The notes under the pieces were generated by a model. It ran no database searches, was not told the DNA's origin, and saw only the letters and a program-made list of their open reading frames with translations. From Apus apus (taxonomy: Eukaryota; Chordata; Aves; Apodiformes; Apodidae): a stretch of DNA of 64,000 nt. Below are positions 54,101 through 64,000 of the stretch, piece by piece (position 1 is the first letter of the stretch; each line of letters starts with the position of its first letter). The stretch spans positions 74,686,342 through 74,750,341 of the forward strand of contig NC_067285.1 in the NCBI RefSeq assembly GCF_020740795.1, in the 5' to 3' direction. The position numbers and the translations under genes were made by a program.

Positions 54101-56147
54101 TGTTTACAAGATTTCTTTCAGGAGTAAGCGTACTGTGATGATGGATATAATGTAAAAATATAAGAAAGGAAGTTTAAAAATGGTCCAGAAAGACCAGTGT
54201 GTAATTTTCAAGTGCTGAGCCAGTAGAGATAGCAGCCAGAATAATTTCACCTTTTGACCTCTAAACTGGGACAATTCATATCCCATCATTTTCCCAATGC
54301 ATGTGATGTTCCATTAATTCCTAGCACTTTGGTGAGAAAAAAACCCCAAACAAACAAGATTATGGTCCTGTGGGAGGCTAAGCACTAGTTTTACTTGCCA
54401 AAGCCATCAAGAGAATAAATGGAAGTATATTAGTCTGGCAGTAACTTGTGAGACTTAGCTGCTTCTGGCCTGGGTGTCCAACAGCTCTCCAGTGAATGGA
54501 TGCTAACTACTGTGCCAAATGAAGTATTGTAATGGTGGATGGACAGAAATGAAAGGGTAAGGATTAGGATTGAGCAGTGGTGAGGTCACACACATGGAAA
54601 CTACTTTCAGTGTGGAATACCTAACCAGAGAAGAAGAAACTAAGTAAACTTAGTAGTGGGAAGGTAGTTTATGAGAAAAAAGTGAAAACATGAAATAAGA
54701 AAATAGTAATGTAAAAAAATACAGGAAGAACACCTAGTAATATTTGAGTTTGGAAATTAAATTATGAAAACAACTAGGAGCAAATTCTCAGAAGTGTTCC
54801 CATTTTATTTGTTCTTAGGCCAGTGTCTGTTGGTCTTGTTTGGTCTGTGACATGATAAGTCAGTGAAGGTTCCTCCCCTTGCCTTTTTTTTTTTTTTTTT
54901 TCCTTCTGATTACCAGCATAACAAGTCCTTGCAATTTTAGATTATGTAAAAACAGCAGGAGGCTCTGGGTTGTGTGATCTCACAGGGTGTATGATGATGG
55001 AAAGCTGATGCTGTGGTCACTAGGTTGTAACGAGGTCATGGAAGCATTAACTTTGTGGCCTGGTGCTGCCTGTCGCAGTGTCTGAGCATGGCACTCGGAG
55101 TGGACTGGCCAGCGTCTTATTTCTGGGAATGAGCAACACTGAGACACGGCTCATTTGAAGGACATGCACCTGGGTGCTCAGCAACTGGCAGCTCTATTGC
55201 TCTGGCTTCAGAAGAGAACACTGTTTGTGCACAGGTTGCTAAGTTTGCACCTTCTGCCTGCTGTCCTCCCTCTTTTTGGGTCCCTTGCAGTGTAACTACC
55301 CTCTTCCTCCCCTTTAACTTCAGAGAATCTCCACTTTCTTCAAAGTACTTCTTTGCTGTTCTCAAAAACATCAGCTTCAATCATGGAATAGCCTTCTGGG
55401 TATGCGACTGAATTTCCAAGTTCTGTTTTCCAGCTGCTGTGCTGCTGTGAGGTTACTCCCTTTGTTCTCTTAGAAGCCTGGCAGCAGAATTGAACTGCTG
55501 CCTTTCAGAGGCTGACATAATATGTTATTTCTTATTTCATCTTATTGTCTGCCGGGGGTAACTTATCCTGGACTTGTATTCTTCTCCATAATTGTCTTTA
55601 TTAATCGACCTCATATAGCAGATTAGTGTAATGCTGCCTGAAGTCTGTAGTATCTTTTGAAGTATTTTTGACTTGGTGGAAAAAGTCCACAGAAAATGTG
55701 GAAGGTTCAGTATCCAGCATCCCCAGGCATAGAATACTGGTAACAAAGTAAAATCTACATTTCCTATATTTGACAGAAAAATCCATCTAATGGAGAAAAT
55801 GTACTCTGAAGGGAATCTGTCTTGCCTTGTTAGTGCACTGGAAAGAATGTATCTTCAGAGTGAATTATTTATGGAAGGCACATCTGTGTTTTGTGGGTCC
55901 TCATAAGACCAGCAGTGTGCTACTTCTGTGGTTGCTGCCACCCAAACTCAGCTGTTAATGCCTCTTATTCCTCTATAGCTGATAACTAGTTGCAGTCAGT
56001 TCTCAGAGTAATAGAGCAATCCCATTCTACAATACTGAAATGATAAAAGCAACGAACTAAACCATAACAAAAAGTCCAGCATGGCAAACTTCTGAAGAGG
56101 AAAATCCTCTTTTTAGATGAAATAGTACAACTAGCACCTTGTGAAAT

Positions 56148-56203
56148 GAAAAAAAACCCAACCAAACAAGCAACTAAACAAACAAGCAAAAACCCCACCA
56201 CCT
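56148..56203. repeat. A/C-rich low-complexity tract
   Basis: AAAAAAACCCAACCAAACAA and on to CCCCACCACC with few G bases. Same class as 51127-51172. Confidence 0.8.
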
Positions 56204-56313
56204 TAAAAAATGGGAAGCATTGCTTACCCAGATCTTATCCACATAACTCCTTACATATGGGCTCATACATTTGAATTGTGGAGTTTCTGCACTTTCTAAC
56301 ATCTGGTTCTTAG

Positions 56314-56875
56314 AATCATAGAATGGTGAAGATTGGAAGGGACCTTAAAGATCATCAGGTTCCAACCTCCCTGCAATAAGCAGGGACACCTCACACTAGA
56401 CCAGGCTGCACAAAGACTCATCCAACCTGGCCTTAAACACCTCCAGGGAGGGGGCTTCCACAACCTCTCTAGGCAACCTAATCCAGCACCTCACCACCCT
56501 CATGGTGAAGAATTTCTTCCTGATGCCTAACCTAAATCTCCCCTCTTTCAGTTTAAAAACATTACCCCTCATCCTATCACTATCCTTTGTGGTGAAAAGT
56601 CCCTTCCCAGCTTTCTTGTAGCCCTCTTCAGGTACTGGAAGGCCGCTACAAGGTCTCCCCAGAGCCTTCTCTTCTCCAGGCTGAACAGCCCCAACTCTCT
56701 CAGCCTGTCTTCATAGCAGAGGTGCTCCAGCCCTTTGATCATCCTTGTGGCCCTTCTCTGGAGCCTGTCCAACAGCTCCATGCCTTTCCTGTGATGCGGG
56801 CTCCAGAGCTTTATGCAGTACTCCAAGTGTGGCCTCACCGGAGCAGAGTAGAGGGGCAAATTCACCTCCCTCTTC
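56314..56875 (-). mobile_element. CR1 LINE 3' fragment, antisense
   Basis: Starts AATCATAGAATGGTGAAGAT (reverse of the CR1 3' tail). The minus strand encodes [20 protein letters not shown] and [20 protein letters not shown] without a stop for 98 codons. 5' truncated. Its open frame suggests it is younger than the other copies. Confidence 0.92.
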
Positions 56876-58726
56876 CTTTTACTATAGGTACTGAAGTTAA
56901 AAAAAAAAAATAAAAAAAATCAATCATTATTGTGATTTCTGTGCCAGTTCTTCTCTAAACTTAGTTCAGGCTACTATTCAGAAACAGGTTTAAGTGCAGT
57001 CTTGAACTGTAGTCTAGTTACATAAGGCAATGATCCTTCCTTAATTCATAGACAGTTTGGCACAGGATTTGAAGTAACCTGATATGACACTGTTTTATCA
57101 AACCTCAGATATAGTAAGACTTTTCCATTTTATGTAGAAAGTTATATTTTTTCATAAATTAATGTTCCTAGCCCTTCAGAAAGTCAGAACTACTTCTTGA
57201 GTTTGCAGACTCAAACTATAATTGTAACAGGCTCTAATTTTCATATTATAAAAGGTATGACTCTGAACTCTCACAATAAGTTTGAGTATTAGCATTTACT
57301 CTCTTACTGATGGATTTAGCAGACAGATTAATTTTAAAAATAAAATTGTTGTGGCATGGACATTTTCCTTTGACAGGTGTCTGGATACTAACTCTCCAGG
57401 ATGCTTGCAGTCTCTTAAGTTGTTCACTTGAGGAAATAGAGAGTTCATCTAGCTCTACTAAGATCTCTGCTATTAAGAGAGATGGAGTTAAAGGAAAGGA
57501 CCTAGAAACTCTGAATAGGAACAGGTGTTCAGTCCATATAAGCCACAGTGGGAGAGGGTGAACAGCAAGTCCAGTTTTTCTGATGGTGGTGCTGTGTTGT
57601 GAAGCTGCAGAACTTCATCTGTGATTGTCACCTTTCTGAGTCTCCTCTGGGTCACGATGGCTAATTCAGTAGTGGCACACTTAAGCTGTGCCCCTTCAAG
57701 CAGTCTGGCCATTCCTGGCTCCACAGCCTGATCCTGAGACCTTGGTTCAGATCTGGAGCTCAGCTGCAAAAGGAAGTGCTGAGATTGCTTTCATGCTTTT
57801 TGTGTTTCCCTTTTTCTCCCAAGACAGAGTGCTTGTGCAGAACTGAAAGATGCTTTGCAGATTATAGATTAAAGGAAAAGCTGAAGAAAATGGCAGTGAG
57901 AAACCTACATCAACTGATAAAAGTGTTAAGTAGCTCAGTGCAAGGACTTGTTATAGTGGTCAAAATGATAAAGAAAAATTTCCCTGTAAGGTTCATGAAA
58001 TTGTGGAATTATCTAGAAAGGGCACCAGAAGTCAGTTACTTAAACCAAATGGATAAATACTGAAGGATAATTTAGAGCAAAATCTTCTGGAAGGAAGAGA
58101 ATATACAATATTCATATAGATCTTGCTGAGTTCTTTGGCTTCTTCACTTACCTGTTTAAAAAAAAAGAAAAAGAAAAAATATTTTTTTCACTCTTTTATG
58201 TTGAGATTTAGAATGTTCATGGCATTGAAATTAAACTACACGTGAAGGGCATAATGAAAATACAGTGTATTATTTAGTTTTGTCTAATTCACTTGAAAAC
58301 TGTTTACTAGTTGCTTTTCACTCAACTTTTGTTTTCCTTTTTAGGTGGATTTGGGTGGGTGTAATCACAATTCAGCAATCCTAAAATAAAGTCGTAAGAT
58401 AACACATTTCCTCCCTTCCTTTAGATAGAAACTTATAGCTCTAAAGCCTAATGTTAAGCAAATAGCAGCTGAACATCACATGTCATCCTGCTTTTTGTGA
58501 TATGCATCGATGTGATACCAAAATGACATCTGTTAATGTATTTCTGTGGTGAAAAATCCATGAAGAAACAGCTCTGCAGTACATTTGCACAAACTTTCAA
58601 AAATGTTATAACAACATTCTTCAATTTTTGTTTAGTGGAAACATTAACAATATACTTAGGAACAGTTATGTAATGAGGAGTGCTTTGTATTTCTTCCTCT
58701 GCCAAAATTCACCTGCTTTTATACTA

Positions 58727-58746
58727 ATATATATATATATATATAA
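58727..58746. repeat. (AT)n microsatellite beside the inverted-repeat unit
   Basis: About ten AT units end two bases before the left arm of the inverted repeat. Confidence 0.9.
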
Positions 58747-58747
58747 T

Positions 58748-59519
58748 CTCCCATACCCATGGAGATGTTGTTCTGTTGTGGCTGCCTAACATATAAATCA
58801 CGAAGTTAAAACATAACACTGTGTAACGTAGGAAACCAGAATTTATCTGGCTTTCTGAGCTCTGTGGTAGGAAAAAACTTCCCCACAGTTGCGTCAGAGG
58901 CCATGATTTGATGCCCTCCTTCAGATATCTCTTTATAATATTTACCTTTTGTCACAGCAGTTCCTAAAGGCGAGGGAGGAAAAGGGGTTAATGAGCTGTA
59001 CAGTAAGATCATTACTTGCCCTGTGCCTGCCATATGCTTCTATTTTCTTTTCTTCTTTTGCTTAGATAGCAAATGCTCTGAGAGCAGGTACAATCTTGTT
59101 TGTTCAGTCACAGAGACTGCTATCCTGTGTGCTCCTGTACATGTAGGGAAAGAGGGCTGTTGTCCCCAGCCAATGTTTTTTCTTAAAGGCCTCTTGGTTA
59201 GTGATCAATACAATAAACTATATAGATTTTTTTTTTTTTTTTAAATTTGTGTACATGTCTCAAGCCACTCTCTGTTGCTGAGCACTCTAAAATAAGTGTT
59301 TTTCTTCTTCTGGGAAAAAACCCCCATCATTGACTGTTTTTGCCCTGGTAGGAGAGAGCTGTAAGCCAAAGCATAAAGTGCTCATAACAGGAGTGTATAG
59401 CACATAGCTCGGAAAGCCGGATAAATTCTGCTTTCCTACGTTACACAGTGTTATGTTTTAACTTGGTGGTTTGTATGTTAGACAGCCACAACAGAACAAC
59501 ATCTCCATGGGTATGGGAG
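58748..59519. repeat. 772-bp unit with 114-bp inverted ends (candidate non-autonomous DNA transposon)
   Basis: Left arm 58748-58861 starts CTCCCATACCCATGGAGATG. Right arm 59406-59519, read on the minus strand, starts with the same 20 bases. Aligned by eye, the arms differ at about 7 of 114 positions, five of them C/T differences. Similarity stops sharply at both ends, and the 544 bp between arms shows no matching palindrome. The middle has no transposase. No clear target-site duplication was seen; the left flank is an AT microsatellite. It may be a MITE-like element or a local inverted duplication. Confidence 0.75.
59228..59243. repeat. Poly(T) run inside the inverted-repeat unit
   Basis: About 17 T bases followed by AAATTTG, in the spacer of the inverted-repeat unit. 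Confidence 0.8.
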
Positions 59520-60172
59520 CCGTTCCTCGTCAGGAGACTTTTACAGTTCCTGAAATAAACTCTTGTGGTTTTGGGTTGTTTTTTTAGCTTCTTGCCATAA
59601 AAGACTTATGTTTTCCCTCATATACTGCTTCCTTTGACACATGGAGTTGATTATTTGGATCTAATAATTTGGCCTTCTAAGTAGCGTGAGATGTAATAAT
59701 AGCACTGTACCTCACTTGAAATATTTTATTATCAAACCTTGGTTCTAACACTGCAGAGTTTGAAATAGTCATAGCATAGCAGTAGTAAAATGTATAATTT
59801 TACTTTCTGTTTCCCTCTTTAAGCAAAGTAACAGAAAGGTGGGCTTAATATTGTTCTAACCTCAGTGTGCTTTTCTACAGTTGGTTACCAGGTATGAATC
59901 TGCAGAGTAGACAGTTAAGCATCCACACTCCACTACATCTGTGTGCCTTGCGCTGATACTTTACACACACCTTTTCTAGTAGCTTTTCAAATAGTGTCAT
60001 GATTCTAAGTTTTGTATTGCCTATCACAGGGTGGAGTTTTCAAGCTTTTATAAATCTCTTGGTTCATACCTGGTTTGAAGAGATTGCCTCAGTGAAAACA
60101 AGCCACCTGGAGAACTCTAACATGAAAAATTAATGTGTTTTCTGGGTTACACAAGTGCAAAGAAATTATCTT

Positions 60173-60188
60173 TATATATATATATAAA
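60173..60188. repeat. Short (TA)n microsatellite
   Basis: About eight TA units in CPE intron 1. Confidence 0.8.
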
Positions 60189-62503
60189 AGTCTTAGTAGG
60201 CCCTGTATGTTTTTAGCCTCAGATCATTTATAAATAGGTGAAAAGCTTTTGCTTAAAAATAAAACAAAAAGTAGATAAATGTGGACAGAAACCAAATATG
60301 GAAAAATTGCATCCAGAAAGATATTACTCAGAAATAAAGACTTGATCTAGAATTTTCAGGACTGAGTGGAAAAGTTCTGCTCATCATTGTTGCTTTTGCA
60401 TGAGACCATAATGCCTTATTCTGGAAAACTCCTGAGCTTGTGCTTGACTTTATGTTCCAGACGAACCCCTCTGACACTAGTATACTGAATGCAAGCATAT
60501 GTTTAAAATGCTTCACTGCTTCAAGTCCTAAATAAAGGGAAAAGACAATAAAATGGTAGTTTTTGCTGCTAGAGAAGTTTAAAGGAATAATGTCTTTATT
60601 GTATAAATATAGAAATCTTTATGATTAGAAAAAGAGCCATATCACATCAAATATCACTTTGATATTTTTGGTGGGAAATACTGTTCTTACCTGCTGGCTT
60701 AGTAGCACATGTCTGTGAGTTTTATGCTCTGACTGCTCTTTCCCAAATTTGTTGCCTTTCATTAAGTGCAGTCTTTAAAGGATAATGTGGTAATCTTCAG
60801 TCTCTTTGCCTTCCCATTTCTGTGTTCCTCTAATCTAAACATAATTTGTAAATTATTTTATGGTTTGTAACTATTCAATTGTTTCTTTATGGCTTTGCAG
60901 ACAGCTGGAAAAAATACACTGAAACATGCCTTTGGCAGTCATTACTCTGTGATCATAAAAGCTAAACCCAGGATGAAAGAGAAAGTTAAGTAAATTACAT
61001 GTAAAAAAGAAGTAGAAAATATGGCAAGGACTCGATAGTGAATACTTTTTGTAACAATGCAAGGAGCTTTAATTTTGTCTTTTAATGCAAAAATATAATA
61101 ATTTACTAAAAAAGGCTTTTTTTTTCAGATTATATGACTAAATAAGAATGAACTACTGAATCATAAGGTGTGAGAGAGTTAACAAAGACAGGGAATACTG
61201 GGTTGCTTCCTAAAGGGTTCAGTTTCTTTCTCCCTTGGAGTCACATGGTTTTGATTTTGTTTGTGAACTGTGTCAAATCTGGCTTTTCATGTGATTTCAA
61301 AATCTGCTACTGCAACTTCTTCAGTTAAAATTAGAAGCGTACTTTAGATCTAAGAATATGTTGGCAAACATGAAACATGGAAGTCAGTTTAATGACCTGG
61401 GGATGACCTCTTGGTGCCCAAGTCTTTCAGTGAGGGATGTTGGTATGTGTCTGTAACGTGTACATGCCAACAGACACACACAACAGCAGGTAAGTGCTTC
61501 TGTGCAGAGTCAGAAAAACGTTTTCTGTCCACACTACCCAGTACTGTTGTTGAATTACTGTCCTTGAATTAGGAGATAGTCAAATGTGTATTGGATGAGA
61601 CACCACATCTTCCCATTTTACTGGAATCAGTATTTCCTAAACTTCCTTTTCTGTCCATTAGACAATTTTTTCTTCTCAAAAAGCCCCGAATGCCTGAAGT
61701 TTCAAATTGAAAGTGTTGCTGTAGAGCTTCTCAGGAGATGCCTTTTGGCTGTGAGTTGGCTAGTTAGCTGCTTCATGGAGTCTCTAGCCATGAAGAATGA
61801 CAGTGAAGTATAAAAGAAGTAATTGAAACCATCTCAGAATATTTGCTAATAAATAAAGGCGCAAAAGACATGAAAAAAGCACCAGATTTTATTATACTTT
61901 TTAGTTATACCTCTCTGGTCTTCTACACCTGAATAATATTGAAATAAAATGCAGTAAATTGGGAAGGTAGGGCACAGTTTTGCTCTCACTTTCACTGCTT
62001 CAATATTGGTCTGAATTACAGAATTATGGCAAAATACTTCAGCTCCTACTGTTTTATTGCACTTAATAAAAAATATAAATTACTACCCAGGATTCATGGT
62101 GCATACACTCAAAGTGGTGCTAGATACGGCTAAAACCAGTAACAAAAACTCTAACAGAATTTGTCTGATGTACTGCTAGTAACATAAAAGAGAAATAAAG
62201 TTACAAGTGAGATGAAAGGAACCACAAGATGGATTTGCTGTAGTTTTTGTATTGATCAGAGGAAAAATAATTACACAGTGTTAGGAAGAGCTACTTGGCT
62301 TCTGATCCTGCTGGTCATTGCCCTTTAATGTGCTTGGCATATTGGAAGCATAGTATGTATAATTGTAGGAAATGGCTATTATTTGCCCTTTTATGAGGAA
62401 CATGCTTTTGAACTAACCTTTCTGCTAAGCAAGTCCGTTTTATATCAAATTGCACAGTGCTCTATTTGCCGTACATAGACCTCGTTATAAAATACCTCAT
62501 TGC

Positions 62504-62693
62504 TCGTTGGAAAAGGTTGCCTAGGGAGGTTGTTGATGCCCCCTCCCTAAAGGTGTTTAAGGCCAGGTTGGATAAGGCTTTGTGCAGACTGGTCTAATGG
62601 GAGGTGTCTCTGCTCATAGCAGGGAGGTTGGAACCTGATGATCTTTAAGGTCTCTTCCAACCTTAACTGTTCTATGATTTTATGATTCTATGA
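62504..62693 (+). mobile_element. Short CR1 3' fragment
   Basis: TTGGAAAAGGTTGCCTAGGG opens in the RT end (the LPREV region). It ends with GATCTTTAAGGTCTCTTCCA and the tail TTCTATGATTTTATGATTCT, the typical repeated CR1 octamer. Confidence 0.92.
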
Positions 62694-64000
62694 TAAGCTT
62701 GGAGCAAAGTAGTTAAGATACCATGCTTTTATGTTTGTTTCCTATATGATGGAAAAAATCTGCTTGTTTTTAGATCACTAGGATGTGTGTCTATGAGCAG
62801 ACCCAAAAGCCATTACAGATTTTTTGGTGAAACATTTGTTTCTGTTGTATGAAGGCTGTTCTGTGTCTTGCAGCTCTACAGCTGTGCTGTGGCTCAGGGC
62901 GTCAGGTCAGTCTCCATTTGGGATTTTCTCATCTGAAACTCCCTTATCTAAAGGCAAAATGCCTTCTGAAAGCCTTCTGGGTCCATTTGCATCTGCTGTT
63001 GAGATAAAGAATTTGTCTGGTTCAGTCAGCACCGTTATTATTTTTGAGTCAACAAGCTCGTACATGATTCACTTCTTCCTCTTACGCACCAAGCTTGATT
63101 TTATTAGCCTCTGCTCTGGTTTAGCTTCCTCTCCGTATACTGTGTTGCTAGGAATCATCACCTTTTTGCATTTTTTTTTTTAATGGTTAAGATGATATGG
63201 GAACATTTTCTAAAGGATATCCATATTTCAAACATATGTGAATGTGAAGAGATAGAGTCCCTTCAAGCATCCGGGTCTGCATATCTATCTAAACTAGATA
63301 TATACAAATCATTATACATTTACATATATCTATGATATATAATACAATATCGATTTTAAATAAAATTTTACATACCATTACAAAATTCTAAAGTGTTGCA
63401 ATGTTTAGTGATATAGTGTTGGATTACCAATTTCGATCACTCTTCCTACTTAAGCTTTTTTTCTTCTTCATAGTGACCTGATTTAACCATTGGTATCTCA
63501 AGAACAAGTGGGATCCAGATTTAGTGCTGCATTCAAACCTCAAATGCAGAAACTTCAGAGTGTCAGCTGCTAAAATCATGGTGAAGGTGAAGTGTAGCAA
63601 AAGAACAGATCTCAGTAAGCCAGTTTTTAATCAAGATTTCACACAGTTTACCAAGTTTTTAAACTTACAGTGCAGCTGCAGTTTTTCTGGCAAAAAAACC
63701 CAAACCAACCCTAACTTCTAAAATGACAGAATTCTATTTTAAAAAATTCTTTATATAAAAAGGATGATGCTAATACAGTATTGGGACTAGAAGAAGCCAC
63801 CTGGCTATTTGTTGGTTTCTGAGGATAGTGACATAAATCAGGTCATTTGTCTTCTGATGTAAATGTTGTCCTCTGTTAGTCATCACAAGTCAATCTTTCA
63901 TATTTATTTTTTTTTTCCACAAAAGGAGCAAGGTAGCAGCATAATTGGCTTGCTTAGTTTGCCTGTGTCTTTCTTACTGCAATTCATTTTTTTAAAAGGA

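Larger units (their letters stand above)
34048..64000. other. CPE: CPE intron 1 (window ends inside it)
   Basis: After the exon 1 donor there is 30 kb of mostly unique AT-rich DNA. Exon 2 should encode the zinc motif region (family knowledge: a GNMHGNE-type sequence); none was found by reading. First introns of CPE are long in other vertebrates. Contents noted separately: two CR1 copies, T/G-rich and AT simple repeats, and one long inverted-repeat unit. Stretches 34,300-56,300, 56,900-58,700 and 59,550-62,500 hold nothing recognisable as a gene; their 60-130 codon ORFs have no family likeness. Confidence 0.8.

Noticed and set aside
34048-64000. CPE exon 2 or another protein-coding gene inside the intron
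   Set aside because: No sequence resembling the zinc-ligand exon or any spliced conserved frame was found by reading; a TBLASTN search with CPE exon 2 would settle it.

Overview
The window is nuclear DNA from a bird; the species cannot be named from sequence alone. The evidence is many CR1 LINE fragments, some ending in the typical (ATTCTATG)-like tail, an ERVL-type solo LTR of the kind common in birds, compact introns, and three vertebrate genes in the order and orientation known from amniotes: KLHL2 > MSMO1 > CPE, all on the + strand.

Region by region: (1) 1-14,400 holds the 3' two thirds of KLHL2. Ten exons are readable with consensus splice sites and compatible phases. They encode 404 residues (about 190-593 of the usual 593): most of the BACK domain and all six Kelch repeats. 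A 1.1 kb 3'UTR with several poly(A) signals follows. (2) 14,930-15,900 is a CpG island with four CCAAT boxes and sterol-element-like motifs: the MSMO1 promoter and non-coding exon 1. (3) 17,151-23,960 holds MSMO1 coding exons 2-6, a complete 297-aa sterol C4-methyl oxidase with all three histidine boxes and a C-terminal dilysine signal. (4) 23,960-33,430 is intergenic: a perfect-but-one 94-bp tandem duplication, a head-to-head CR1 rearrangement, a solo LTR, and a 0.95 kb CR1 that ends about 330 bp before the CPE start codon. (5) 33,580-34,280 is the CPE CpG island with coding exon 1 (signal peptide, polybasic propeptide site, start of the carboxypeptidase domain). (6) 34,048-64,000 is read as CPE intron 1: no exon 2 was found. 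It holds two CR1 copies, simple repeats, and an unexplained 772-bp unit with 114-bp inverted ends.

The genes are independent housekeeping or neuroendocrine loci rather than a pathway cluster. KLHL2 is a CUL3 ubiquitin-ligase adaptor, MSMO1 acts in post-squalene cholesterol synthesis, and CPE trims prohormones in secretory granules. No CRISPR array, tRNA, rRNA or bacterial-type operon was seen. The most unusual item not explained by known features is the inverted-repeat unit at 58,748-59,519.
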